Assembly: GCA_003219925.1 (NCBI GenBank)
Contig: QHQU01000229.1
Span: 1 to 5,070, forward strand
Length of the DNA stretch: 5,070 nucleotides
Source of the DNA: Verrucomicrobiota bacterium
GTDB lineage: Bacteria; Verrucomicrobiota; Verrucomicrobiia; Chthoniobacterales; UBA10450
Reading direction: 5' to 3'
Made by a program: the position numbers and the translations under genes. The notes beneath the pieces were generated by a model, which saw only the letters and a program-made list of their open reading frames with translations, searched no databases and was not told the origin of the DNA. The stretch's first letter is position 1. Each line of letters opens with the position of its first letter. Below, in pieces: positions 1-5,070 of this stretch.

Positions 1-94
1 CTCACGCACGGACCGGGTCGGTAAGTACAATCAACTGCTTCGCATCGCAGAGGAACTTGGTGACAACGCCGTGTACGGCGGTAAGATGCGCTAG
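1..94 (+). CDS. eno: Enolase, C-terminal end (partial)
   Basis: Only the last 30 codons are present, in the frame that begins at base 2 and ends with TAG at 92-94. The residues include RTDRVGKYNQLLRIAEELG followed by DNAVYGG, which is the typical C-terminal end of bacterial enolase (R-x-E/D-R-x-x-KYNQLLRIEEELG...A-Y-G). Enolase converts 2-phosphoglycerate to phosphoenolpyruvate in cytoplasmic glycolysis. The catalytic residues lie upstream, outside the window. The stop codon shares its last base with the GTG start of the next gene, which suggests one transcript and translational coupling. Enolase followed by a small FtsB/DivIC gene is a common bacterial arrangement and supports both calls. 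Confidence 0.9.
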   Translation, partial: SRTDRVGKYNQLLRIAEELGDNAVYGGKMR

Positions 95-450
95 TGGATC
101 AGCCCGGCTACGCTGATTTCCGTGCGCGTCGCGAAGCCACCATCTGGCAGCGATTAAACCGGATACTTTTCGTCCTTTTATTTCTGGCGGTCTGGCTCGG
201 GATCATCAGTTTGTTCGTTCCGCCTTATAAGAAAATGCAGGCGGCGCGGACTGAAATCGACGCGCTGCAGGCGCAACGTGATGAACAAAAACTGTTGCTG
301 GCTCGAGCAACGCGCGAAATTAGCTGGCTGAAAACGGACCCCACTTACTTGGAGACAATCGCGCGTGACCGTCTCGACCTGATGAAAGAAGGCGAAACCA
401 TTTTTCGGCTGGAACCGGCGAAAGCGACAAAATCCGCGCCAAAACGGTAG
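94..450 (+). CDS. ftsB: FtsB/DivIC-family septum formation protein
   Basis: This 118-aa protein has the standard small-divisome layout. It has a short basic cytoplasmic N-terminus (residues 1-23), one membrane helix (about 24-42, ILFVLLFLAVWLGIISLFV), and then a charged coiled coil (about 46-80). The coiled coil is followed by the family's C-terminal motif, here DPTYLETIARDRL, then KEGETIFRL. FtsB/DivIC bridges FtsL and FtsQ (DivIB) and activates septal peptidoglycan synthesis at the inner membrane. The GTG start at 94-96 overlaps the enolase stop by one base (TAGTG). It is the only plausible start, because the next Met (residue 48) lies after the membrane segment. No strong Shine-Dalgarno is seen, which fits coupling to eno. 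The family is called FtsB in proteobacteria and DivIC in Firmicutes; the symbol is by similarity. Confidence 0.88.
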   Translation: MDQPGYADFRARREATIWQRLNRILFVLLFLAVWLGIISLFVPPYKKMQAARTEIDALQAQRDEQKLLLARATREISWLKTDPTYLETIARDRLDLMKEGETIFRLEPAKATKSAPKR

Positions 451-458
451 ATGCTTCC

Positions 459-575
459 CGTCATCCCGAGCGCAAGCGAGGGACCTCACCTAAGGTCGTG
501 GATCACGGTATCTAATTTATGCAAGCAATCTCCAGTTCGGGAGGTCCCTCGCCGTCTGCGCGGCTCGGGATGACG
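459..575. repeat. REP-like large inverted repeat between ftsB and prfB
   Basis: The left arm (459-487) and right arm (541-575) are imperfect reverse complements. The outer 12 bases CGTCATCCCGAG pair with CTCGGGATGACG, and the inner 12 bases GCGAGGGACCTC pair with GAGGTCCCTCGC. The right arm has a few extra bases in the middle, and the 53-base spacer is AT-richer. It begins 9 bases after the ftsB stop. The same core (CATCCCGA ... GAGGGA) recurs at 3289-3381, so this is a dispersed genomic repeat and not a one-off hairpin. Once transcribed it would form a long stem that could protect or end the eno-ftsB mRNA. It lacks a following T-run, so it is not a standard intrinsic terminator. It shows no coding capacity. 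The remaining gap (576-679) has no promoter I can defend. Confidence 0.8.
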
Positions 576-679
576 GCACTGCGTAAGAATGACCTGCGCC
601 CCCACACCAACCTCCTCCTTCAACATTTGGCACCGCTACAACGCTTTGCGCGAGAGCGAACCTTCAGTTATCTTTCCTA

Positions 680-1817
680 ATGGCTAACGAGACTGCGATT
701 GTCGATGCAGAAGACTTGAAGAAACGCGCGGAAACTCTGCGGAGGTTTCTTTGAGGTCGACAAACTTCAGCAGCAGTTAAGCGCGCTCGAAGCGCGAATG
801 GCCGGGTCCGATTTCTGGAACAATCGCGAGCGCGCCCAGGCCGACGTCGAAGAAGTCTCGCGCATAAAATCATTAATCAATCCCGTCCACGAACTTGAGC
901 GCGAGATCGCGGACTTCGATGCCTTGCGCCAATTGGCCGAGGAAGAGAACAATGCGCCGGCGCGCGCGGAGGCGGAACGCGAAGTCTCGCGGGAGCACGA
1001 ACGTCTGGCGCAAAAACTCGCGGAATTCGAGTTACGGCAATTTCTTTCCGGCGAAAACGATCGCGCCAACGCCTTTCTCACCATTCACTCCGGCGCCGGC
1101 GGCACAGAATCTTGCGATTGGGCCGATATGCTCCTGCGAATGTATCAACGCTGGATCGAGCGGCACGGTTACAAATCTCAAACAGTCGATATTCAAACTG
1201 GCGAAGAAGTCGGAATTAAATCGGCGACGCTACTGGTCACGGGCGAGTATGCTTTTGGCTATCTAAATACCGAACGTGGAGTGCATCGCCTTGTTCGCAT
1301 CTCCCCTTTCGATGCCAACAAACGCCGGCACACTTCCTTTGCCAGCGTTGACGTCGTTCCTGAGATTGCCGAGAGCGCACCAATCGAAATCAATCCAGCC
1401 GACCTCGAAATCGGCACTTATCGCAGCGGCGGCAAAGGCGGGCAGAATGTGAACAAAGTGGAAACGGCGGTCCGGATCGTCCACAAACCTACTGGCATTG
1501 TGGTGGCTTGCCAGGCGGAACGAAGCCAGCTGCGTAATCGCGAACTGGCGATCAAAATGTTGAAAGCGAAAATCTACGAATTGGAACAGGACAAAAAACG
1601 CGCGGAAATGGACCGGCAATATGGAGAAAAGGGCGATGTAGCCTGGGGCAGTCAGATTCGCTCATACGTCTTTCAGCCTTACCAAATGGTGAAGGACCAT
1701 CGGACCGGCGCGGAAACGAGTAATGTTCAGGCAGTGATGGATGGCGAGCTCGATCTTTTTATCCAGGCGAAATTGCGGGGGCAAACAGCGGATGGCACGA
1801 CGGCGGAATCGGGCTAA
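680..1817 (+). CDS. prfB: Peptide chain release factor 2, expressed through programmed +1 frameshift
   Basis: Translation starts at ATG 680. It reads 24 codons (MANETAIVDAEDL...LRRFL) to an in-frame TGA at 752-754, shifts +1 by skipping T752, and continues from GAG 753 to TAA 1815-1817. The total is about 378 aa (E. coli RF2 is 365). The anticodon-mimic tripeptide SPF is at residues 208-210, inside RISPFDANKRRHTSF. The peptidyl-tRNA hydrolysis motif GGQ is at 253-255, inside GGKGGQNVNKVET. Both sit three residues beyond their E. coli positions. SPF rather than PxT identifies RF2, which releases at UGA and UAA. The N-terminal helical domain spans the shift site, with DFWNNRERAQ soon after it. 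The ATG at 798 lies inside the N-terminal domain, so the 339-aa ORF from there would be truncated. No clear Shine-Dalgarno precedes ATG 680. The gene is probably autoregulated by the frameshift. Confidence 0.93.
740..755 (+). promoter_or_regulatory. RF2 programmed +1 frameshift site
   Basis: The sequence CGGAGG TTT CTT TGA G is laid out like the E. coli prfB site (AGGGGG TAT CTT TGA C). It has an internal Shine-Dalgarno-like hexamer (740-745), a three-base spacer (746-748), the slippery CTT codon (749-751) and the UGA stop (752-754). In the known mechanism, slow UGA recognition at low RF2 lets the tRNA on CUU slip to UUU and continue in the +1 frame, restoring RF2. The frame after the shift (EVDKLQQQLSALEARMAG) joins directly to the conserved RF2 sequence, which confirms that the break is functional and not a sequencing error. 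The base after UGA is G here, whereas E. coli has C. Confidence 0.93.
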
Positions 1818-2117
1818 CGATAATTGGATAGCCGGGCTGAGCCAAACGCATGATCGTTAAGTCATCTTGCGGCATCGGCATCCTGCCGAACGATATAAAC
1901 CTGGGTTAAAAGTCGACGCCACTTAGGGAGACGCGCTTTCGTCGTAAACTTCAACCAAGGCCGTACCCGTAGTTCCGGAGACACCAAAGACCAGCCCGGT
2001 GATTGCCCGGAGTAAGTGGCCCCCGCCATCTCTGCCTGGGCTGCGACGGAAAGTGGATGCGATAAAGGCGAACGCGATCGCTGAAAAAAGCGGAGAATTT
2101 TCTCTGGGGAGAATTTG
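1818..2117. other. Convergent intergenic region between prfB and sprT-like gene
   Basis: These 300 bases lie between the stops of two converging genes. A 105-codon frame is open on the minus strand (2179 to 1862), but it begins inside the sprT-like gene with a 62-base overlap and does not read as a known complete protein. I do not annotate it as a gene. The part that looks like protein is listed separately as a remnant. A 6-bp hairpin (TCGGCA TCC TGCCGA, 1875-1889) and a weak 7-bp pair (TAACGAT 1815-1821 with ATCGTTA 1853-1859) are present. Neither is followed by a T-run on either strand, so no intrinsic terminator can be assigned. Confidence 0.6.
1923..2060 (-). pseudogene. Frameshifted remnant of a TTG-ALVEVYD repeat-type surface protein domain
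   Basis: On the minus strand one frame reads FGVSGTTGTALVEVYDESAS (about 1929-1988) and then stops at TAA 1923-1925. Just upstream, in a different frame, lies AAQAEMAGATYSGQSPG. Joined by one frame change, they resemble the end of a beta-rich domain (AxLAPGAYTAxVSGxxGTTGVALVEVYD) that I recall from large verrucomicrobial secreted or surface proteins. The frame carrying LVEVYD is continuous with the sprT-like frame but begins after its stop and has no start codon, so it is not a separate intact gene. The most likely reading is a decayed fragment left between two operons. Chance similarity in a noncoding stretch is possible, since the family match is from memory and not from an alignment. Confidence 0.35.
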
Positions 2118-2723
2118 CTAAAATCGCGAGGAATTACCTGAAGAAGAATTTTTGACAAACCGGAGGCGGAAACGTTCATCGTAATTTCCCTCTGAAAATT
2201 TTCGACAACAGGCCAGGCAGGCAGTTGCCCGGCGAATGCGGCGCACCCGCGGGAAATGTCCCTGGCAGTTCTGACAGTAATAGATGAACCGACGTGACAG
2301 CGAACGCCCGACTAACGGCAAGGTATGACCGGCTCGCTCACCGCCGATCCCCAGTTCGCAACAGGCGTCCCGCCATTCCCGCCCGTGAGGCTGGATCCGT
2401 CGCCTACCAAAACGAAAATGAGCCAGCAAATGCGCCAGTTCATGCCGCAATGTTCGATCAATTTCAGCGGGCCCAAATTCCTGCAGCGCTGGATTTAAGG
2501 AAATCAGGCAACGCCGGAAATCGGCGCGGCCGACGGTTGTGCGCATGCGTTCATTCCACTCGACCCGCAGGTGGTCCGTCAAAACTCCCGCGTCGAGCCC
2601 GCGCAAAAGGGACCGGGCGCGATCCTGCAGTTCTGGCGCGGAGGGCAACGGGGAAATTACCCGCGCGTCGAAAAAGAATTCGAGCTGCCTAAACGGGGAC
2701 TGTTTTCTCGCTGCGTTTCGCAT
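2118..2723 (-). CDS. SprT-like zinc metalloprotein
   Basis: Starting from ATG 2723 this encodes about 201 aa (E. coli SprT is 165). The core is HELAH at residues 94-98 (zincin HExxH: zinc ligands H94 and H98, catalytic E95), followed by PHGREW with a third probable ligand H113. This is the SprT/Spartan signature. A C-terminal zinc ribbon has YYCQNC (C150, C153) and a second knuckle ACLACC (C169, C172, with an extra C173). The family includes Spartan, a DNA-protein crosslink protease; bacterial SprT-like proteins are less well understood, so proteolytic activity is inferred. The open frame extends upstream to 2915, but that part is antiparallel-frame shadow within the desulfurase gene. ATG 2723 sits directly before the family-like region and overlaps the desulfurase end by 35 bases, which suggests translational coupling. 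No good Shine-Dalgarno is seen; a GGAG lies about 15 bases upstream. Confidence 0.82.
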   Translation of the reverse strand: MRNAARKQSPFRQLEFFFDARVISPLPSAPELQDRARSLLRGLDAGVLTDHLRVEWNERMRTTVGRADFRRCLISLNPALQEFGPAEIDRTLRHELAHLLAHFRFGRRRIQPHGREWRDACCELGIGGERAGHTLPLVGRSLSRRFIYYCQNCQGHFPRVRRIRRATACLACCRKFSEGNYDERFRLRFVKNSSSGNSSRF

Positions 2724-3933
2724 TCGTTCGCTGCACAATCTCCGAAACAATCCCAGCCGTCGCTGAGATTTCTTCTTCGGTCGAGTATTTTCCGATGGAA
2801 AAACGGATGGCTGATCGGGCAAGGGCGAGCGGCAATCCCATCGCCAGAAGAACGTGCGATGCGACCACGCTCCCCACCATGCAAGCTGAGCCGCTCGATG
2901 CGCAAACCCCTTCAAGGTCGAGCGCCATTAGCATTGTCTCCGAATCGAGTGCTGGCAGGCTAATATTCAGGGTATTTGCCAATCGCCGGTGAGTGTCACC
3001 GTTTAGAACCACCGGCGAGATCTGCGCGGAAATTTCCTGCCAAAGTTGATCCCGCAAATTTCTTTCGCGCTCCTGCTCCCGTTCGCGGTCGCGCTCCACA
3101 AACTCAGCCGCCGCTGCCATGCCCGCAATGGCGGCAACATTTTCTGTCCCGGGGCGTCGCTGATTTTCGTGCGCGCCGCCGAAATGAACTGGCTCAATCG
3201 GAATTCCGCTGCGCAAAAACAAAAAGCCGGCGCCCTTGGGACCGTAAAATTTGTGCGCGGCAAAACTCGCGGCATCGACTAACGAAACGCCATCCCGACC
3301 GGAGCGAAGCGAAGTCGAGGGATCCCGTTGTGTTATCTTAAAGCCTTCGCCACGGGATCCCTCGACTCCGCTCGGGATGACGGCAAGTTTTCCGAATGAT
3401 TGCACCATATCGCTGTGCAACAGAACACCGCCAGCGCGACAAATTTCTGAGATCTCGGGCAGCGGCTGGATTACGCCGGTCTCGTTGTTCGCATGCATGA
3501 TGGAAACGAGCACGGTGTCGTCTCGGATTGTGTCGGTTAATTGATCGAGATCGATCTGCCCGGCTTGTGAAACGTTGAGCCAGGTCACCTCAAAGCCTTC
3601 GCGTTTCTCCAGATGCTCAATCGTGTTTAAAACAGCGTGGTGTTCTGTTTTCGCGCTGATCAAATGCTTTCCGCGCGCGCCGCGACTGCGAGCAAGCCCA
3701 AGGATCGCAAGATTATTCGCTTCCGTCCCCCCGCTCGTAAAAATCAACTCGTGCGGTTTTGCGCCCAGCAAATCCGCGAGTCCATCGCGCGCGTCGTCAA
3801 TCGCAGCGCGCGCTTCGCGTCCAGCGGCGTGAACGCTCGAGGGATTGCCAAATTTCTCTCCGAGAAACGGCAGCATGGCGGTGCGGGCGGGCTCACACAG
3901 CGGCGTGGTGGCGTTGTAATCGAGATAAATCAC
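2689..3933 (-). CDS. Cysteine desulfurase, NifS/IscS class, with in-frame repeat insertion
   Basis: This is a 414-aa PLP enzyme that removes sulfur from cysteine to give alanine and an enzyme persulfide for Fe-S clusters or thio-modification. The N-terminus is MIYLDYNATTPL. TSGGTEANN (66-74) binds the PLP phosphate, and H98 in TEHHAVLNT is the ring-stacking His. D175 and Q178 (HSDMVQSFGK) contact PLP. K228 in AAHKFYGPKG forms the Schiff base, RPGTEN is at 260-265, and the catalytic C351 lies in ASSGSAC, a class I (IscS/NifS) active-site loop. D175 to K228 spans 53 residues against 26 in E. coli IscS. The excess is a repeat-derived segment (about residues 185-215). Residues 281-292 are an Arg/Glu-rich helix of normal length. 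The GTG start at 3933 overlaps the cysE stop (GTGA, 4 bp). No scaffold gene (iscU/nifU) is in the window, so IscS versus NifS is left open. Confidence 0.93.
   Translation of the reverse strand: MIYLDYNATTPLCEPARTAMLPFLGEKFGNPSSVHAAGREARAAIDDARDGLADLLGAKPHELIFTSGGTEANNLAILGLARSRGARGKHLISAKTEHHAVLNTIEHLEKREGFEVTWLNVSQAGQIDLDQLTDTIRDDTVLVSIMHANNETGVIQPLPEISEICRAGGVLLHSDMVQSFGKLAVIPSGVEGSRGEGFKITQRDPSTSLRSGRDGVSLVDAASFAAHKFYGPKGAGFLFLRSGIPIEPVHFGGAHENQRRPGTENVAAIAGMAAAAEFVERDREREQERERNLRDQLWQEISAQISPVVLNGDTHRRLANTLNISLPALDSETMLMALDLEGVCASSGSACMVGSVVASHVLLAMGLPLALARSAIRFSIGKYSTEEEISATAGIVSEIVQRTNAKRSEKTVPV
3289..3381. repeat. REP-like palindrome inserted in the cysteine desulfurase coding sequence
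   Basis: A perfect 14-bp inverted pair, GTCGAGGGATCCCG (3314-3327) and CGGGATCCCTCGAC (3353-3366), encloses a 25-base loop. Outer 8-bp arms CATCCCGA (3291-3298) and TCGGGATG (3372-3379) extend the stem. The left side has about 10 extra bases, including a GCGAA tandem. The outer arms and GAGGGA core match the repeat at 459-575. The segment occupies 31 codons of the desulfurase, from VIPSGVEGSRGEGFK to DPSTSLRSGRDG. It has no stop in that frame and interrupts the usual short link between SFGKL and the AAHK active-site lysine motif. The length is a multiple of three and the flanking protein is intact, so the gene is likely still functional. This resembles the protein-coding palindromic elements known from Rickettsia in principle; common ancestry is not implied. 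Confidence 0.85.
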
Positions 3934-4865
3934 CCGTTGAAACTGCCGTTGGTTTGTCCACGCAGACGCGGACGCTTTTGCACAATATGCAATTGGGTTT
4001 CCTCGTAAGAAACGAGCGAGTCCGCCGGCACGCTTTGCACCAAAAAAACATTACCACCAATCGTACTTCGCGCCCCAATGACCGTCTCGCCCCCTAGCAC
4101 CGTCGAGTTCGGATAAATGGTCACGTCATCTTCCACTGTTGGATGACGTTTGCCGCCTTTTTTGATTTTGCCGCCTTCATCCTTCTGAAAACTGCGCGCC
4201 CCGAGCGTTACGCCATGGTATAATTTCACCCGAGTCCCGATTTCACAGGTCTCGCCGATGACCACACCGGTGCCGTGATCGATAAAAAAATGCGACCCGA
4301 TTTTCGCGCCGGGATGAATGTCGATGCCGGTACGGCTGTGGGCCCACTCCGTCATAATGCGAGGAATAAGAGGCAATTCCTGCAAATAAAGTTCGTGCGC
4401 CATGCGCTGAATGGCGATGGCTTCGAGCGCAGGATAGGCCAGGATGATTTCTTCGTAGCTTTTTGCCGCCGGATCGCCCTCATATGCTGCATCAATGTCG
4501 GTCCAAAGCATTTTACGCAATGCCGGCAGCTCAGAAAAAAATCCCGCCAGTAATTCGACGGCGCGTTTTTCTACTGCTGCGTCCGGGGGGAATTTGCCCA
4601 GGCTCTTGCAGAACTCCGGTTTCAAGCGCAATTGCAAATTCCGCAATCGGCTTCGTGTCACTTGCGGCAGATCGCTCGAATCCGCCAGCGGTTCTCCGCG
4701 AAAACCGGGGAACATCAGGCTCATCAGCTCGGCGCAAGCGTCATCGATGACAGAGCGTGAGGGAAGCATGGCAGCAGCGGCGAGATAGTTAATGCCGCCA
4801 TCCTCGGTATAGGTATGGAGCAGCTCCTCGGCCCCATCGCCCATGGTTGGTTCCATCGGCGACAA
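3930..4865 (-). CDS. cysE: Serine O-acetyltransferase
   Basis: It transfers acetyl from acetyl-CoA to L-serine, giving O-acetylserine, the committed step of cysteine synthesis in the cytoplasm. The protein is 311 aa, longer than E. coli CysE (273). An N-terminal helical SAT region (to about 175) ends with ALEAIAIQRMAHELY. A left-handed beta-helix follows, from about HSRTGIDIHPGAKIG (176-190). The catalytic Asp-His pair is D196-H197 in FIDHGTGVVIGET, and the second active-site His is H241 in GKRHP. The insert GARSFQKDEGGKIKKGG before it is of the longer family type. The C-terminus (ETQLHIVQKRPRLRG) differs from the E. coli feedback tail, so I cannot predict cysteine inhibition. The start is uncertain: TTG 4865 lies 4 bases from GGAGG, ATG 4856 lies 13 bases from it, and ATG 4844 is also possible. 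It is the first gene of the overlapping cysE-desulfurase-sprT set. Confidence 0.92.
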   Translation of the reverse strand: MSPMEPTMGDGAEELLHTYTEDGGINYLAAAAMLPSRSVIDDACAELMSLMFPGFRGEPLADSSDLPQVTRSRLRNLQLRLKPEFCKSLGKFPPDAAVEKRAVELLAGFFSELPALRKMLWTDIDAAYEGDPAAKSYEEIILAYPALEAIAIQRMAHELYLQELPLIPRIMTEWAHSRTGIDIHPGAKIGSHFFIDHGTGVVIGETCEIGTRVKLYHGVTLGARSFQKDEGGKIKKGGKRHPTVEDDVTIYPNSTVLGGETVIGARSTIGGNVFLVQSVPADSLVSYEETQLHIVQKRPRLRGQTNGSFNG

Positions 4866-4869
4866 TATG

Positions 4870-4874
4870 CCTCC
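4870..4874 (-). promoter_or_regulatory. Ribosome binding site of cysE
   Basis: The minus strand reads GGCGGAGGCATATTGTCGCC. The GGAGG core is the only strong Shine-Dalgarno sequence upstream of the operon. Its spacing (4 bases to TTG 4865, 13 to ATG 4856) favours neither start cleanly. Confidence 0.6.
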
Positions 4875-5070
4875 GCCAAGGCGTCATGGAAAACGGAAAG
4901 TAGCGCCGCTGGCGGGAGGTTGCGCCGCTTATTCAGTGAAACATGATTTTCGTTTTCAGCGAGACACAGCCGGCAATCGGGAGCGTCGCGATATTCTTAT
5001 GATAAATTAGAGCGGCCAGCTAACTCCGTTTCCGCGGGGCATAGTGCGCTTGCTCGCAAACCAAACAAGA
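4875..5070. other. Upstream region of the cysE operon, no gene assigned
   Basis: No frame on either strand carries both a credible start and a recognisable protein. The minus-strand stretch around 4990-5015 (CTCTAATTTATCATAAGAATATCG) is AT-rich against a GC-rich background and is the likeliest place for the operon promoter. A possible TTAGCT / ATAAGA pair with 17-base spacing is too weak to call. Short minus-strand frames at the right edge could be the tail of a further gene outside the window, but none is recognisable. Confidence 0.35.

Noticed and set aside
627..655. TTGGCA as a -35 box for prfB
   Set aside because: No acceptable -10 sequence lies at the right spacing.
798..1817. Starting prfB at ATG 798
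   Set aside because: This would drop 39 residues of the RF2 N-terminal domain, and a canonical frameshift site explains the upstream stop.
1875..1889. Hairpin TCGGCA TCC TGCCGA as a terminator for prfB or sprT
   Set aside because: It has only 6 bp and no T-run on either strand.
1862..2179. 105-codon minus-strand open frame after the sprT-like gene
   Set aside because: It overlaps the sprT-like gene by 62 bases in another frame, has no recognisable family, and the protein-like signal in the region changes frame part-way. A remnant is a better explanation than an intact gene.
2724..2915. N-terminal extension of the SprT-like frame to ATG 2915
   Set aside because: It lies wholly within the desulfurase coding sequence in another frame, with arginine-rich and tryptophan-rich sequence of shadow type and no family similarity.
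3086..3120. Arg/Glu-rich stretch (RDREREQERER) in the desulfurase as a second insertion
   Set aside because: The length matches the corresponding exposed helix of E. coli IscS, so it is biased composition and not an insertion.
4874..5000. Minus-strand frame reading DCRLCLAENENHVSLNK upstream of cysE
   Set aside because: The CxxC looks suggestive, but a stop precedes it, there is no start codon, and it runs into cysE in another frame.
4867..5010. 47-codon plus-strand frame divergent from cysE
   Set aside because: It has no ribosome binding site, no recognisable protein, and it overlaps the cysE ribosome binding site region.

Overview
The window looks like chromosomal housekeeping DNA of moderately high GC from a bacterium. 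No rRNA, tRNA, CRISPR array, integrase or transposase gene is visible. The best taxonomic guess is Verrucomicrobiota (soil Chthoniobacterales-like). That is an inference from three things: REP-like palindromes with a CGTCATCCCGAG / GTCGAGGGATC core, a decayed stretch reading GTTGTALVEVYD (a motif I associate with verrucomicrobial surface/secreted proteins), and the overall gene complement. Acidobacteriota or another soil phylum cannot be excluded.

Plus strand, left part. The last 30 codons of enolase (eno) overlap by one base the GTG start of an FtsB/DivIC-type divisome protein. A gap of about 230 bp follows and carries a large imperfect inverted repeat (459-575). Next comes prfB, encoding peptide chain release factor 2. 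It is split by an in-frame UGA at 752-754 and contains the canonical autoregulatory +1 frameshift site (SD-like CGGAGG, then CTT TGA). The true protein is about 378 aa, from 680 to 1817, not the 339-aa ORF that starts at 798.

Middle. Between the convergent ends of prfB and the minus-strand operon lie 300 bp (1818-2117) without a convincing intact gene. On the minus strand this stretch holds a frameshifted protein remnant.

Minus strand, right part. Three genes run right to left and overlap one another: cysE (serine O-acetyltransferase), nifS/iscS-like cysteine desulfurase (4-bp overlap with cysE) and an SprT-like zinc metalloprotein (35-bp overlap with the desulfurase). CysE commits serine to cysteine synthesis, and the desulfurase takes sulfur from cysteine for Fe-S clusters or thio-modifications. 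The first two genes therefore form a supply-and-use pair; the reason for the SprT-like gene being there is unclear.

The most unusual feature is a second copy of the REP-like palindrome lying inside the cysteine desulfurase reading frame (3289-3381). It is 93 bp long, has no stop codon in the gene's frame, and adds about 27-31 residues between the PLP-binding Asp/Gln and the PLP lysine. All catalytic motifs of the enzyme remain intact. I found no evidence of a wholly new multi-gene system.
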